Below, piece by piece: positions 1-6,607 of a stretch of 11,461 nucleotides of DNA (position 1 is its first letter; every line of letters begins with the position of its first letter). The DNA lies in contig CAJCHQ010000012.1 of NCBI GenBank assembly GCA_903970295.1, forward strand, positions 1 to 11,461, read 5' to 3'. The notes below the pieces were generated by a model, which did no database searches, was not told where the DNA came from, and saw only the letters and a program-made list of their open reading frames with translations. This DNA comes from Bryobacterales bacterium (GTDB taxonomy: Bacteria; Cyanobacteriota; Vampirovibrionia; Obscuribacterales; Obscuribacteraceae). A program made the position numbers and the translations under genes.

Positions 1-279
1 AGAATGACCAAGCAGATCGGCTTTAGCAATGCCTGCTTCATCCATATACGCAACAATGCGCTCTGCGTATTGGATTGTGTCCCAGTCATCGGCTTCCAGA
101 GGCGAACGACCGAATCCAGGCAGGTCGACCAGATGTACCTGACATGAGGCAGAGAGCAACTCGCCCAGGGCTCGGAGCGACTCCAGAGACTGTCCCCAGC
201 CATGCATCATGATGATCGGATAACCAGAGTTTCCGATTCTGACTACGTTCAGAGTTTTTTCGCCCACTGCCAGCATCAT
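1..279 (-). CDS. Alpha/beta-fold hydrolase, N-terminal part (cut by window edge)
   Basis: The 93 codons seen here are the N-terminal part of an alpha/beta hydrolase; the gene continues beyond position 1. Visible family features are a beta-strand followed by the oxyanion-loop motif HGWGQS (residues 26-31), the strand-loop VDLPGFGRS (51-59) and, at the very edge, LLGHS (89-93). The last is the first half of the nucleophile elbow GHSxG, whose Ser93 would be the catalytic nucleophile. The Asp and His of the triad lie outside the window, so substrate and reaction cannot be named. Two adjacent ATG codons (277-279 and 274-276) follow an AGGA ribosome site at 281-284; its spacing (4 nt) suits the second ATG better. 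The gene lies 143 nt behind murB on the same strand with no convincing terminator between, so read-through from murC-murB is possible. Confidence 0.82.
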   Translation of the reverse strand, partial: MMLAVGEKTLNVVRIGNSGYPIIMMHGWGQSLESLRALGELLSASCQVHLVDLPGFGRSPLEADDWDTIQYAERIVAYMDEAGIAKADLLGHS

Positions 280-422
280 TTCCTGTTAGGTCACGCAAGG
301 GCCAAACCGGGCATTCCAGAAAGATATAGACTAGATAAACAGACTAATTCGCCGGATTCCCACCACTAATAATAACGTCTGGACAAGCTTTTCTCTGCAT
401 ATGTCTGAAGGAGAAATTAACT

Positions 423-1325
423 TCAGCTGAGCCAAGGCTTCTGCTCTGCTTCGCTGAATTCACCCAGCGTGCGCCATTCAGGATGCAACTGCACAGAGAA
501 TGTTTTGAAAACACAGTCTTGCATGCGCCCGACAAGCGAAGCGACTTCGGCTGATGTGGCACCACCCATATTAATGACGAAATTAGCATGCAGCGCAGAG
601 ACTGCCGCTTGTCCCTCTTTCAAATTTTTAGCGCCGGCTTGATCCAAAAGCAAACCTGCCCCTCTCGTCGGTTCCGGATTTTTGAAAGTGCTGCCGGCGT
701 TGGGCCAACCCAGTGGCTGGGTTTGCCAGCGATACTCTTCATTATGCTTGGTATTTTTTTCGATCACTTCACGCACGTCGGCGATCAACCTGAATCGCGC
801 CGAAAGAACCACATGTTTGGCTGAATCCAGGGCGCAGCGGCGATAAGTAAAGTCGAGATCGGCGTTTTTGATTTTCACGATCGCGTTCTTGACGCTGTCA
901 TAGACAGTCACTTCTTCTAAAACGTTAGCCACACAACTGCCGTGCGCGCCGGCGTTCATGATTACCGCACCACCGACAGTGCCGGGCACACCGACCAGAA
1001 ATTCCAGTCCGCTCAATCCTAGCGAAGCGGCATACCGAGCCAGGTGCGGCAAGCGAGCTCCAGCCTCGGCTTCGACAATGAGAGTTTCGGGATTGCTCAT
1101 GCTTTTCAGCTCGACAGTGCGAATCACCGTGCCCTTGTAACCAGCAGACGAGACGAGCAAATTGGAACCACCACCCAGAATAAACCAGGGCGCGCCCTTG
1201 GCTGAAAGTGCGACTGTCAATTCGACCAGATCATCGACGGTAGTCGGTTGACAAAACTTCTCCGCTTCGCCGCCAATCTTCAGAGTGGTGTACCGCCACA
1301 AAGGTACGTTAGCTGCGGCTTCCAT
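423..1325 (-). CDS. murB: UDP-N-acetylenolpyruvoylglucosamine reductase (MurB)
   Basis: MurB is the cytoplasmic flavoenzyme that reduces UDP-GlcNAc-enolpyruvate to UDP-MurNAc with NADPH, the second committed step of peptidoglycan synthesis. The 300-residue product starts almost at the conserved YTTLKIGG (12-19). It shows the FAD-binding GGGSNLLVS (51-59) and the second FAD motif GLEFLVGVPGTVGGA (106-120) with MNAGAHG (123-129). It also has the YR pair at 161-162, the catalytic Ser212 in NAGSTFKNP and Glu283 in LHPEWR. The NAGSTFKNP and ALHANFVIN arrangement, without the extra type I loop, fits type II MurB (family knowledge). The ATG lies inside the end of murC (17-nt overlap) behind an AAGG ribosome site 4 nt upstream, so it is probably translationally coupled to murC. 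A short tail rich in polar residues follows Glu283. Confidence 0.97.
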   Translation of the reverse strand: MEAAANVPLWRYTTLKIGGEAEKFCQPTTVDDLVELTVALSAKGAPWFILGGGSNLLVSSAGYKGTVIRTVELKSMSNPETLIVEAEAGARLPHLARYAASLGLSGLEFLVGVPGTVGGAVIMNAGAHGSCVANVLEEVTVYDSVKNAIVKIKNADLDFTYRRCALDSAKHVVLSARFRLIADVREVIEKNTKHNEEYRWQTQPLGWPNAGSTFKNPEPTRGAGLLLDQAGAKNLKEGQAAVSALHANFVINMGGATSAEVASLVGRMQDCVFKTFSVQLHPEWRTLGEFSEAEQKPWLS

Positions 1326-2805
1326 TTGCCTTCGAATTCTTCAACACAGCTAATAGTTGCGGTCCTAACTTGGTGATATCGCCGGCACCGATTGTCAAAA
1401 CCAGATCATGCGGCTGGATATACTCGATCAGCGAGTGCGAAAGTTCTTCAACCGAGCCTGGCACATAATGGGCATTTTCATGTTTGACACAAGCCGCGAA
1501 TCGGCGCGAATCGATATTTTCGATCGGTCCACCTCGGGCAATATAGACATCCGCGATTAGAGCCAAATCGGCTCCACTCAACGAGGTGCAGAAGTCTTCC
1601 CAGAAATCACGCAGGCGCCCTGGTTGATGCGGCTGAAGAACAGCCACGAGACGGCGCGAAACACCGGTGCGTTTTTTCACTTGGTCGATATATTGTCTAG
1701 CCGCCTGCAAAGTCGCTTTGACTTCGGTCGGATGGTGCGCATAGTCATCGACGACAAGCACGTCGTCTTCTTCACCGATGATTTGAAAACGGCGATCGAC
1801 GCCTTTGAAATTGCCCAGCGCTTCAGCCATGACCGGGAAAGCCAGCTCCAACTGCAAACCGGTGGCGATCGCACCGAGGGCATTCTGTTTATTGTGTTCA
1901 CCGGGCACTGCCAGCGTGACGCGGCCGAGCTGCACGCCTTCTTTAAAGACAAGCATTTCGGTTCCGAATAGACTCTCGTAACTATAAAGCGGTTTGAATT
2001 GGCTGTTTCTGCGACCGTAAGTAATGATGCGCTTGCCGGCTGCTTCCAAACTGCGCAGAATCGAACGGCAGCCAGGATCATCAATGCAGATGACGACTGA
2101 GTCTTCGGCATTGCGCGCAAACGATGTCATCGCTTCACGGATTTGGGTGACACCACCAGGATAATTTTCCAGATGGTCCGCCTCGATATTGGTCAAGACT
2201 GCGATGTGCGAGATCACATTGGCGTGAGTGCGATCGCTTTCATCGGCTTCCAAAACAAAATACTGGCCGTTACCGGCTAATGCATTCGAGCCGATTCGTT
2301 CGAAAATTCCACCTACCACCACCGATGGTTTCAAGCCGCAATCGAGCATCAACTGGGCAATCATGCCAGTCGTCGTGGTTTTGCCGTGCGTGCCCGTGAT
2401 TGCAATCAATTTGGACATGCGGCCGATATGGTAAAGCAAGTCAGAACGATGCCAGATCGGAATGCCCGCAGACCGGGCCCAGATTAGCTCGGGATTGGCA
2501 GTGGCAATTGCCGTTGATACGACAAGAGCACCGGCATGGTGCACATTTTCTTCTTTATGTCCGATGTATATCTTGGCGCCGAGCGCGGTCAGCTCGTGAG
2601 TAATCTCAGATTCGCTTTGATCGGAACCTGACACAGCGCGATTTTGGGCCAGGAGAAGTCTCGCAATTGCCGACATGCCGATGCCGCCGATGCCGACGAA
2701 ATGTATAGGTCCGTTGATTTTTTCGAGATCGATATCTGCACTCATTCGAGGGGACTGTCTCTGTTGCCCTAGCAAGCTCTGAGCCGCGGCCGCGTCTAAT
2801 TCCAA
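1309..2805 (-). CDS. murC: UDP-N-acetylmuramate--L-alanine ligase (MurC)
   Basis: MurC is the cytoplasmic ATP-dependent ligase that adds L-alanine to UDP-MurNAc, the first residue of the peptidoglycan stem peptide. All three Mur-ligase domains are visible. The N-terminal UDP-binding Rossmann motif is FVGIGGIGMSAIA (36-48). The central ATPase domain has P-loop GTHGKTTTT (138-146), EADESD (186-191) and NIEADHLENY (206-215). The C-terminal domain has GVDRRF (335-340), DDYAHHPTE (353-361) and GAGDI (473-477). The length, 498 with the chosen start, is slightly above the usual 455-490. I chose the TTG at 2803-2805 because GAGGGA (2811-2816) lies 5 nt upstream of it. An in-frame ATG at 2743-2745 (residue 21) starts nearer the conserved region but has no visible ribosome site. 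The gene precedes and overlaps murB and has its own promoter just after rpsT. Confidence 0.97.
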   Translation of the reverse strand: MELDAAAAQSLLGQQRQSPRMSADIDLEKINGPIHFVGIGGIGMSAIARLLLAQNRAVSGSDQSESEITHELTALGAKIYIGHKEENVHHAGALVVSTAIATANPELIWARSAGIPIWHRSDLLYHIGRMSKLIAITGTHGKTTTTGMIAQLMLDCGLKPSVVVGGIFERIGSNALAGNGQYFVLEADESDRTHANVISHIAVLTNIEADHLENYPGGVTQIREAMTSFARNAEDSVVICIDDPGCRSILRSLEAAGKRIITYGRRNSQFKPLYSYESLFGTEMLVFKEGVQLGRVTLAVPGEHNKQNALGAIATGLQLELAFPVMAEALGNFKGVDRRFQIIGEEDDVLVVDDYAHHPTEVKATLQAARQYIDQVKKRTGVSRRLVAVLQPHQPGRLRDFWEDFCTSLSGADLALIADVYIARGGPIENIDSRRFAACVKHENAHYVPGSVEELSHSLIEYIQPHDLVLTIGAGDITKLGPQLLAVLKNSKANGSRS

Positions 2806-2810
2806 TTTTG

Positions 2811-2816
2811 TCCCTC
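2811..2816 (-). promoter_or_regulatory. Ribosome binding site favouring the TTG start of murC
   Basis: GAGGGA is read on the minus strand 5 nt before the TTG at 2803-2805. No comparable purine run precedes the alternative ATG at 2743-2745, so this site decides the start in favour of the 20-residue-longer protein. Confidence 0.55.
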
Positions 2817-2864
2817 AGCTCAAATTTGCCAAGCCAGCGCAAACTACGAGCGCCGCCAGGCACA

Positions 2865-2893
2865 ACTATAGCTCGAAAATCCTAGCTGCTCAA
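2865..2893 (-). promoter_or_regulatory. Predicted sigma70-type promoter for murC-murB
   Basis: On the minus strand, TTGAGC (-35, 2888-2893; 4/6 to consensus) and TATAGT (-10, 2865-2870; 5/6) are separated by exactly 17 nt. The -35 begins 3 nt after the rpsT stop codon. Initiation would fall near 2858, giving a leader of about 50 nt before the TTG start of murC. It implies that murC-murB can be expressed independently of rpsT. This comes from consensus matching only. Confidence 0.5.
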
Positions 2894-2896
2894 TCC

Positions 2897-3172
2897 TTAC
2901 TTGGTTTTAGCACCAATTTTGAGCAATTGAATAGCGAGACGGGATTTCTTTCTCGCCGCTGAATTCTTATGCAAAATGCCTTTAGAGACTGCCTTATCAA
3001 TGACTTGATAGGCATTTTTCAGAGCTTCGGCAGCTTTTGTTTTGTCGGCAACTTTGACCGAATCGGTTACTTCATTTCTGACAGTCCGGATTGCTGATTT
3101 CCATGACTTATTACGCAGGCGGTTGCGCTCTGCTACTTCGACACGTTTGATGGCGGATTTGATATTAGGCAC
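2897..3172 (-). CDS. rpsT: 30S ribosomal protein S20
   Basis: S20 is a primary 16S rRNA-binding protein of the 30S subunit. The 91-residue product begins with the family hallmark PNIKSAIKRV (residues 2-11) and continues with basic helices and the NRLRNK segment. It ends in the typical KGILHKNSAARKKSRLA region (64-80) and a Lys-rich tail. The reading frame stays open for 43 codons further upstream, to 3301. I start instead at the GTG at 3170-3172, because the family begins here and AGGA lies at 3181-3184 with 8-nt spacing. The upstream extension would also swallow the likely promoter. A non-AUG start for rpsT is notable: E. coli rpsT uses UUG, and its poor initiation is linked to autogenous control (established for E. 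coli, only inferred here). Confidence 0.95.
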   Translation of the reverse strand: MPNIKSAIKRVEVAERNRLRNKSWKSAIRTVRNEVTDSVKVADKTKAAEALKNAYQVIDKAVSKGILHKNSAARKKSRLAIQLLKIGAKTK

Positions 3173-3210
3173 GACTATGTTCCTGACGGCTGTATATATA
3201 ACGGTCGTCG

Positions 3211-3219
3211 ATCTTAGCA
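3211..3219 (-). promoter_or_regulatory. Possible extended -10 promoter element for rpsT
   Basis: Read on the minus strand, TGCTAAGAT gives an extended -10 (TG at 3218-3219, TAAGAT at 3211-3216, 4/6 to consensus). There is no good -35 at normal spacing. Initiation near 3204 would leave a leader of about 30 nt before the GTG of rpsT. An AT-rich run TTATATATACA lies downstream of it and could be an alternative -10, but that would leave almost no leader. Confidence 0.3.
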
Positions 3220-3301
3220 CAAGAGCCGTACGGGCGTTGTTCTCAAAGGCGAGCATTGTCACACTCGAGTCTTCAGCAAACTGCCAGGTCCCCGAGGACA
3301 C

Positions 3302-3493
3302 TTATTGACAATCGTCTTTTTTCGGCTGTCCCAGCGTTCTTGCCACTAACCAACGGAAACGATCGGCCGCATGTGGACCGTGTACGACTTTACCTATCGT
3401 AGTTTTCATCTGGGTTTTCTGTTCGCGCGCGCGATCGGGCTGGACCTTCTCAGTCGGGTCGAAGTTCGGCTCGTCAGGCGGCCTCTTCAACAT
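3302..3493 (-). CDS. Small hypothetical protein, coupled to the gene before it
   Basis: This is a 63-residue ORF of unknown function. I recognise no domain. The N-terminal half is Pro-, Asp- and Lys-rich and probably disordered. The C-terminal half (about 29-57) has alternating basic and hydrophobic residues including HGPHAADRFRWLVARTL, which could be one amphipathic helix. There is no signal peptide or membrane segment. Its ATG (3491-3493) overlaps the stop of the 116-residue ORF as TGATG, a standard arrangement for translational coupling, and it has no clear ribosome site of its own. It ends 129 nt before the rpsT start. The coupling supports a real gene; the lack of any family match keeps confidence moderate. 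Confidence 0.5.
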   Translation of the reverse strand: MLKRPPDEPNFDPTEKVQPDRAREQKTQMKTTIGKVVHGPHAADRFRWLVARTLGQPKKDDCQ

Positions 3494-3843
3494 CAGGCCA
3501 GACTACTGTTGTTTTTAAGGATTTGATCTTTCAAGTGCTGAATAATCAAATTGTTGGGATCTTGACCTTCGAAGAACGCCATTTTGTAATGCTCGGGCAA
3601 TCCCTGCAGTCTGTTGTATATGCTGGCGATAGCCGCATGAGCTTTAGAACCGTCAGCGACGAACGTTGCATCTTGTGTGCCGGCTATCGCGGCTGGTACA
3701 TCACTGACTTGTTTGTTAGCGACTTCAATCTTTTGACCTGGCAGTTGGGAGTGCAGTTCGGCTTCCACGCCGTGTGGCGCTCTGCCCTCCGCTTTTTGAT
3801 CAAGCGGTCCAGAATGCTGCTCCGGACGGTGCCGCTGTCCCAT
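3493..3843 (-). CDS. Small hypothetical protein of 116 residues
   Basis: I do not recognise this protein. It is soluble-looking. The first 40 residues are hydrophilic and rich in His, Gln, Arg and Gly (likely disordered). The C-terminal part (about 68-112) is more globular, with probable helices around ASIYNRLQGLPEHYKMAFF and IIQHLKDQILKN. There is no signal peptide, membrane segment or catalytic motif. The ATG (3841-3843) has a GGGGGAG purine run about 9 nt upstream. Its stop overlaps the start of the 63-residue ORF (TGATG), so the two are probably one small operon upstream of rpsT. The same stretch holds a 108-codon plus-strand frame, but that one lacks any coupling or ribosome-site support. 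Confidence 0.5.
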   Translation of the reverse strand: MGQRHRPEQHSGPLDQKAEGRAPHGVEAELHSQLPGQKIEVANKQVSDVPAAIAGTQDATFVADGSKAHAAIASIYNRLQGLPEHYKMAFFEGQDPNNLIIQHLKDQILKNNSSLA

Positions 3844-3899
3844 GACTAAGAACTCCCCCTTGACACAACAGTGAAATACAGTCAGGTGCCTTAATTACC

Positions 3900-3928
3900 A
3901 GGTTACGCCCCGGGTCCAGGACCGTCAA
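3900..3928 (-). promoter_or_regulatory. Weak candidate promoter with a palindrome in its spacer
   Basis: On the minus strand, TTGACG (3923-3928, 5/6) and TAACCT (3900-3905, 3/6) are 17 nt apart. This is a possible promoter for the two small ORFs, giving a leader of about 50 nt. The spacer contains the inverted repeat GGTCC-A-GGACC (3913-3923), which could be a regulator site. The weak -10 keeps this tentative. Confidence 0.25.
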
Positions 3929-3962
3929 TGTGGTTATTACGTAGTCCGAACCTTAAGTATTC

Positions 3963-3983
3963 GTGAATTCAGGAGCAATTCAC
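3963..3983. repeat. Perfect 7-bp inverted repeat after the caspase/TonB gene
   Basis: GTGAATT and AATTCAC flank a 7-nt spacer, 9 nt beyond the stop codon of the caspase/TonB gene. The stem is AT-rich and there is no T-run after it on either strand, so it is a poor intrinsic terminator. It may be a weak 3' hairpin or a protein-binding dyad. Confidence 0.35.
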
Positions 3984-3992
3984 CTGCCTAGA

Positions 3993-5402
3993 TCACGGCT
4001 GGCGGGCAACCTTCCATTCGAATTTGTATTTAACACGAATTGATTTTGGGGCACCCATCGGTAATGGGGGCAGGGGTGAAGCGACCTTGAGAGCTTGCAA
4101 AGCAGACTGATCGACTTCGGGGGCACCGCTGGCTTCGGTGATTTCCGGATCTGCGATCGTTCCATCTTTAAGGATAGTGAAAACGACGACTACTTTTTTC
4201 TGCTCGAGCCCTTTGGGAGTCTGCCATTTAGCCTGAATCACACTCTTCATATGCTTGAGATACGGCCCCATGTCGACTTCCTGACTGGGCTCGTCGTCGT
4301 CATCGTCGTCTGCCGCCGCTCCATCTTCGGTCTTGGCCGCCAATGTGGAATTATGTGTGGCGCCCAACATGAGATCGGGACGATCTAAAGCCAGCCGATC
4401 GTATTGATGCCCGATCCGCATTGGTGCAGTTGCTTGCGGTTTGCCCCCAACTACACCGAGAGCCACTGCGCCCAAACCGGCATTGTCAGCGGCTAACCGC
4501 AGTTCGACATTTTGCTCTTTATGCAATTCGTGATTGACATCATTGCGCACATTGTCGGAAACGAACTGACTGACTTCATGCAAAGGTTGGAGCGGTCCAG
4601 GCTGACGAAAACTGTCAGCCAGGTAGTAACCGAAGTAAGAGTTTTTCCGTGACTCGGATTGATAGGAAGGATCGAGAAGCGCAGACGCCGAGAAAAGACT
4701 GACATTAGACATTAGAGCCAGGCGCTCCAATGGGGTGGGCTTCGAGGTCTTGTCGGCAAGAACGAAATTGGCTGGCAACGAAAAAAGTTGAGCCGTCGGT
4801 GGCGACGAATCATCAGACAAAGGCGAAAGATCGAGGCAGCAGATGATGTTTTTGCATTGCGTGCGATGACGCAACTGCGTCAAGACATCTTGCAAATCGA
4901 TACCGGTTCGGTCGGCAGAAGCGAGCGTTGTGTCGTACGCGCAAACTGTCAAAGCCGTGCCGTTCTTGTTGGGCAACGCTTTCGAGCAAAGATAAATGAA
5001 GATCAAGTCATTGGGCAGGGCTTTCTTCATCAGAAAAGAATCGGCCAGAGCCTCTACGATTGCTTGCTTCGTCGCCTGTTCCTGGATCAAACTGACGACG
5101 TGATCGCGTTCGAATTTGCCCACTTCAGGATCATAGAGAGCTGAACGCAGAACCATCACTGCTCGCTCTGAAAATGGCTGAGCCGTGATTCCCGGGTCTT
5201 GAAAGTGGCTCAGTCCGACCAGAACCGCCCACTTATCATGAATTGTGGGAGCGATCTCTTTGGCTTTGAGCTGGGCTGGAGCCGGTCGCCTGAATGGCAA
5301 GGCTTGAGCCTTAGAATTCGATTGCCAGGAGATGGCGAACACGCCGATTAAAGCGACGAGAGCGCGACCTGTCACTTTGGATGGAAAGACCGAGCTGGAC
5401 AT
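3993..5402 (-). CDS. Exported caspase-fold (inactive-looking) protein with TonB C-terminal domain
   Basis: The 469-residue protein has four parts. An N-terminal hydrophobic segment (about 12-26) after a short basic region is followed by AQA, a possible signal-peptidase site (32-34). A caspase/peptidase C14 domain (about 57-310) starts with KWAVLVGLSHFQD and includes the strand NDLIFIY. It also has the late SLFSAS...SYFGYYLADSF segment typical of the family. A low-complexity linker (about 320-378) contains six consecutive Asp (365-370). A TonB/TolA-type C-terminal domain (about 380-464) has YLKHMKSVIQAKW, VVVVFTILKDG and a final beta strand. At the usual catalytic SGHG there is CSKA (Lys141 for His), and at the usual DACHSG there is DLSPLS (Ser193 for Cys), so proteolysis is unlikely. 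The N-terminal segment lacks the Ser-His helix motif of classical TonB, so coupling to ExbBD is doubtful. The ATG at 5400-5402 has no clear ribosome site, but no later ATG would keep the export signal. Confidence 0.9.
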   Translation of the reverse strand: MSSSVFPSKVTGRALVALIGVFAISWQSNSKAQALPFRRPAPAQLKAKEIAPTIHDKWAVLVGLSHFQDPGITAQPFSERAVMVLRSALYDPEVGKFERDHVVSLIQEQATKQAIVEALADSFLMKKALPNDLIFIYLCSKALPNKNGTALTVCAYDTTLASADRTGIDLQDVLTQLRHRTQCKNIICCLDLSPLSDDSSPPTAQLFSLPANFVLADKTSKPTPLERLALMSNVSLFSASALLDPSYQSESRKNSYFGYYLADSFRQPGPLQPLHEVSQFVSDNVRNDVNHELHKEQNVELRLAADNAGLGAVALGVVGGKPQATAPMRIGHQYDRLALDRPDLMLGATHNSTLAAKTEDGAAADDDDDDEPSQEVDMGPYLKHMKSVIQAKWQTPKGLEQKKVVVVFTILKDGTIADPEITEASGAPEVDQSALQALKVASPLPPLPMGAPKSIRVKYKFEWKVARQP

Positions 5403-5445
5403 GGGAGGCGGTTAATACAAACTGAAGGCGTGGCTTGCACCGTGC

Positions 5446-5475
5446 TTGATACCACAAAAGTATGTCCATTCGCAA
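5446..5475 (-). promoter_or_regulatory. Candidate promoter for the caspase/TonB gene
   Basis: On the minus strand, TTGCGA (5470-5475, 4/6) and TATCAA (5446-5451, 4/6) are separated by 18 nt, which would start transcription near 5439, about 36 nt before the ATG. Both hexamers are only fair matches. Confidence 0.3.
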
Positions 5476-5541
5476 TACGCTGAAAATCAGCAGGAGCCAG
5501 CCAGAATTGCAAGTCAGTGCGTTTAAGAACCGAGCTTAAAA

Positions 5542-5573
5542 TATCTACAGGTGTAGATAACCCTGTAAATAAC
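5542..5573. promoter_or_regulatory. Operator-like cluster: TACA-NN-TGTA palindrome plus a direct half-site
   Basis: TATCTACA-GG-TGTAGATA (5542-5559) is a perfect 8-bp inverted repeat with a 2-bp centre. Its core TACA-NN-TGTA is the layout of BlaI/MecI/CopY-family operators (family knowledge). A third half-site copy, TGTAAATAAC (5564-5573), repeats TGTAGATAAC (5552-5561) with one mismatch and a 12-bp period. The cluster lies between the divergent caspase/TonB and rsmI genes. It overlaps TAAAAT (5537-5542), a possible plus-strand -10, and is about 70 nt upstream of the candidate minus-strand promoter. It could control either side. No regulator gene is in the window. Confidence 0.45.
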
Positions 5574-5661
5574 TTTTCCGTTCAGATATTGAAATTGCTC
5601 CGCTTGAATAAGCTACAGTTCCATTTTCGTCTGAAAAAAGGACTGACTGACTAAGCTTTTT

Positions 5662-6507
5662 ATGGCCGGCACGTTATACGTAATAGCCACTCCAGTTGGC
5701 AATTTAAAAGATTTCAGCCGGCGCGGGGTGGAAGTTATTGACGCTTGTGATTTTCTCCTGGTTGAGGACACGCGAGTGACGATCAAGCTTCTCAACCACT
5801 TTGATTTGAAGAAAAAGATGCTCAGTTGTCACGAGCACAACGAGCGGCAACGTTTCGATTTGTTGGCTGAGGCCGCCGCCTCAGGGCAAACTGTGGGGTT
5901 GATCTCGGATGCCGGCGTGCCACTGATTTCCGACCCGGGCTATCAGATCGTCAATCAAGCCATCGCTCTCGATATGAAAGTCGTACCAATTCCCGGTCCC
6001 AGTGCATTTCTTTTAGCATTAGTCGGAAGCGGACTGCCCACCAGCCGTTTCGCCTTCGAAGGTTTTCTACCCGACAAACAAAGCGAGATGCAATCCCGGC
6101 TAAAACAGCTGCTTGGCGAAGAGCGCACAATTGTGTTCTATGTATCCCCTCATAAATTGATGAAAACGCTAGCGCAAGTCGAATCTGTGCTTGGCGACCG
6201 CCAGGCATGCCTGGCCAGGGAACTGACCAAAATACATGAAGAATTCCTTCGTCTAAAAATAAGCGAAATATCTGCTCGATATGCGAACGAAAGCGTGCGT
6301 GGTGAGTTAGTTCTGATTATCGAAGGTCGCAAGGCTGAGCGAGAACAACTGCCGGAAGGTGCGGCTCTGGAAGCAGCTATCGAAAAAATGCTGGTCGCCG
6401 GTCAGACAGTGAAAGACACAGCTCAAGCATTGTCAGACCAATTCGCCTTGCGTCGCGCCGATGTATACAAAGTGGCACTGACTGTAGCCAATCGATTGCA
6501 GAGCTGA
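5662..6507 (+). CDS. rsmI: 16S rRNA (cytidine-1402-2'-O)-methyltransferase (RsmI)
   Basis: RsmI uses S-adenosylmethionine to 2'-O-methylate C1402 of 16S rRNA in the decoding centre. The 281-residue product has the tetrapyrrole-methylase fold. It has GTLYVIATPVGNLKD (3-17), VEDTRVT (34-40) and CHEHNE (56-61). The SAM-site loop ISDAGVPLISDPG (81-93) is followed by VPIPGPSA (108-115) and SGLPTSRFAFEGFLP (123-137). The C-terminal 45 residues (about 235-280) match the small helical extension of the family. Starting at ATG 5662 places the conserved GTLYV where the family has it. The ribosome site is poor: the nearest AGGA is 19 nt upstream. It heads a plus-strand run, with the PilZ gene about 100 nt downstream and no visible terminator between. 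Confidence 0.96.
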   Translation: MAGTLYVIATPVGNLKDFSRRGVEVIDACDFLLVEDTRVTIKLLNHFDLKKKMLSCHEHNERQRFDLLAEAAASGQTVGLISDAGVPLISDPGYQIVNQAIALDMKVVPIPGPSAFLLALVGSGLPTSRFAFEGFLPDKQSEMQSRLKQLLGEERTIVFYVSPHKLMKTLAQVESVLGDRQACLARELTKIHEEFLRLKISEISARYANESVRGELVLIIEGRKAEREQLPEGAALEAAIEKMLVAGQTVKDTAQALSDQFALRRADVYKVALTVANRLQS

Positions 6508-6538
6508 AAAGTACAACCCAAATCCCAAGAGAGAATCA

Positions 6539-6547
6539 ATGCGATAA
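6539..6547 (+). other. Two-codon minigene in frame ahead of the PilZ gene
   Basis: ATG-CGA-TAA lies 5 nt after a purine run AGAGAG. It is in the same frame as the PilZ gene, which stays open from TTG 6548 onward. It could be a chance start-stop, a reinitiation leader, or a nonsense change that removed an originally longer N-terminus. Confidence 0.25.
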
Positions 6548-6607
6548 TTGGTTGTGCGCAGTGCTTATCTTTTCTGCGTATCTTTCAAAGGTTTCCACTA
6601 CGAATAT

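Noticed and set aside
405..426. Hairpin CTGAAG/CTTCAG overlapping the murB stop codon as a terminator
   Set aside because: The stem is only 6 bp with a 10-nt loop, and no T-run follows on the minus strand.
3173..3301. In-frame 43-codon N-terminal extension of rpsT
   Set aside because: S20 proteins begin at the PNIKSAIKR segment. The GTG at 3172 has a good ribosome site, and the extension would cover the likely promoter and resembles no S20.
3523..3849. 108-codon plus-strand frame opposite the small 116-residue ORF
   Set aside because: It has no ribosome site and no coupled neighbour, and lies antisense to a frame with better support; its product has a Cys-, Trp- and Phe-rich composition unlike a conserved protein.
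4788..5144. 118-codon plus-strand frame inside the caspase/TonB gene
   Set aside because: Antisense shadow: the minus-strand frame encodes recognisable caspase and TonB domains throughout.
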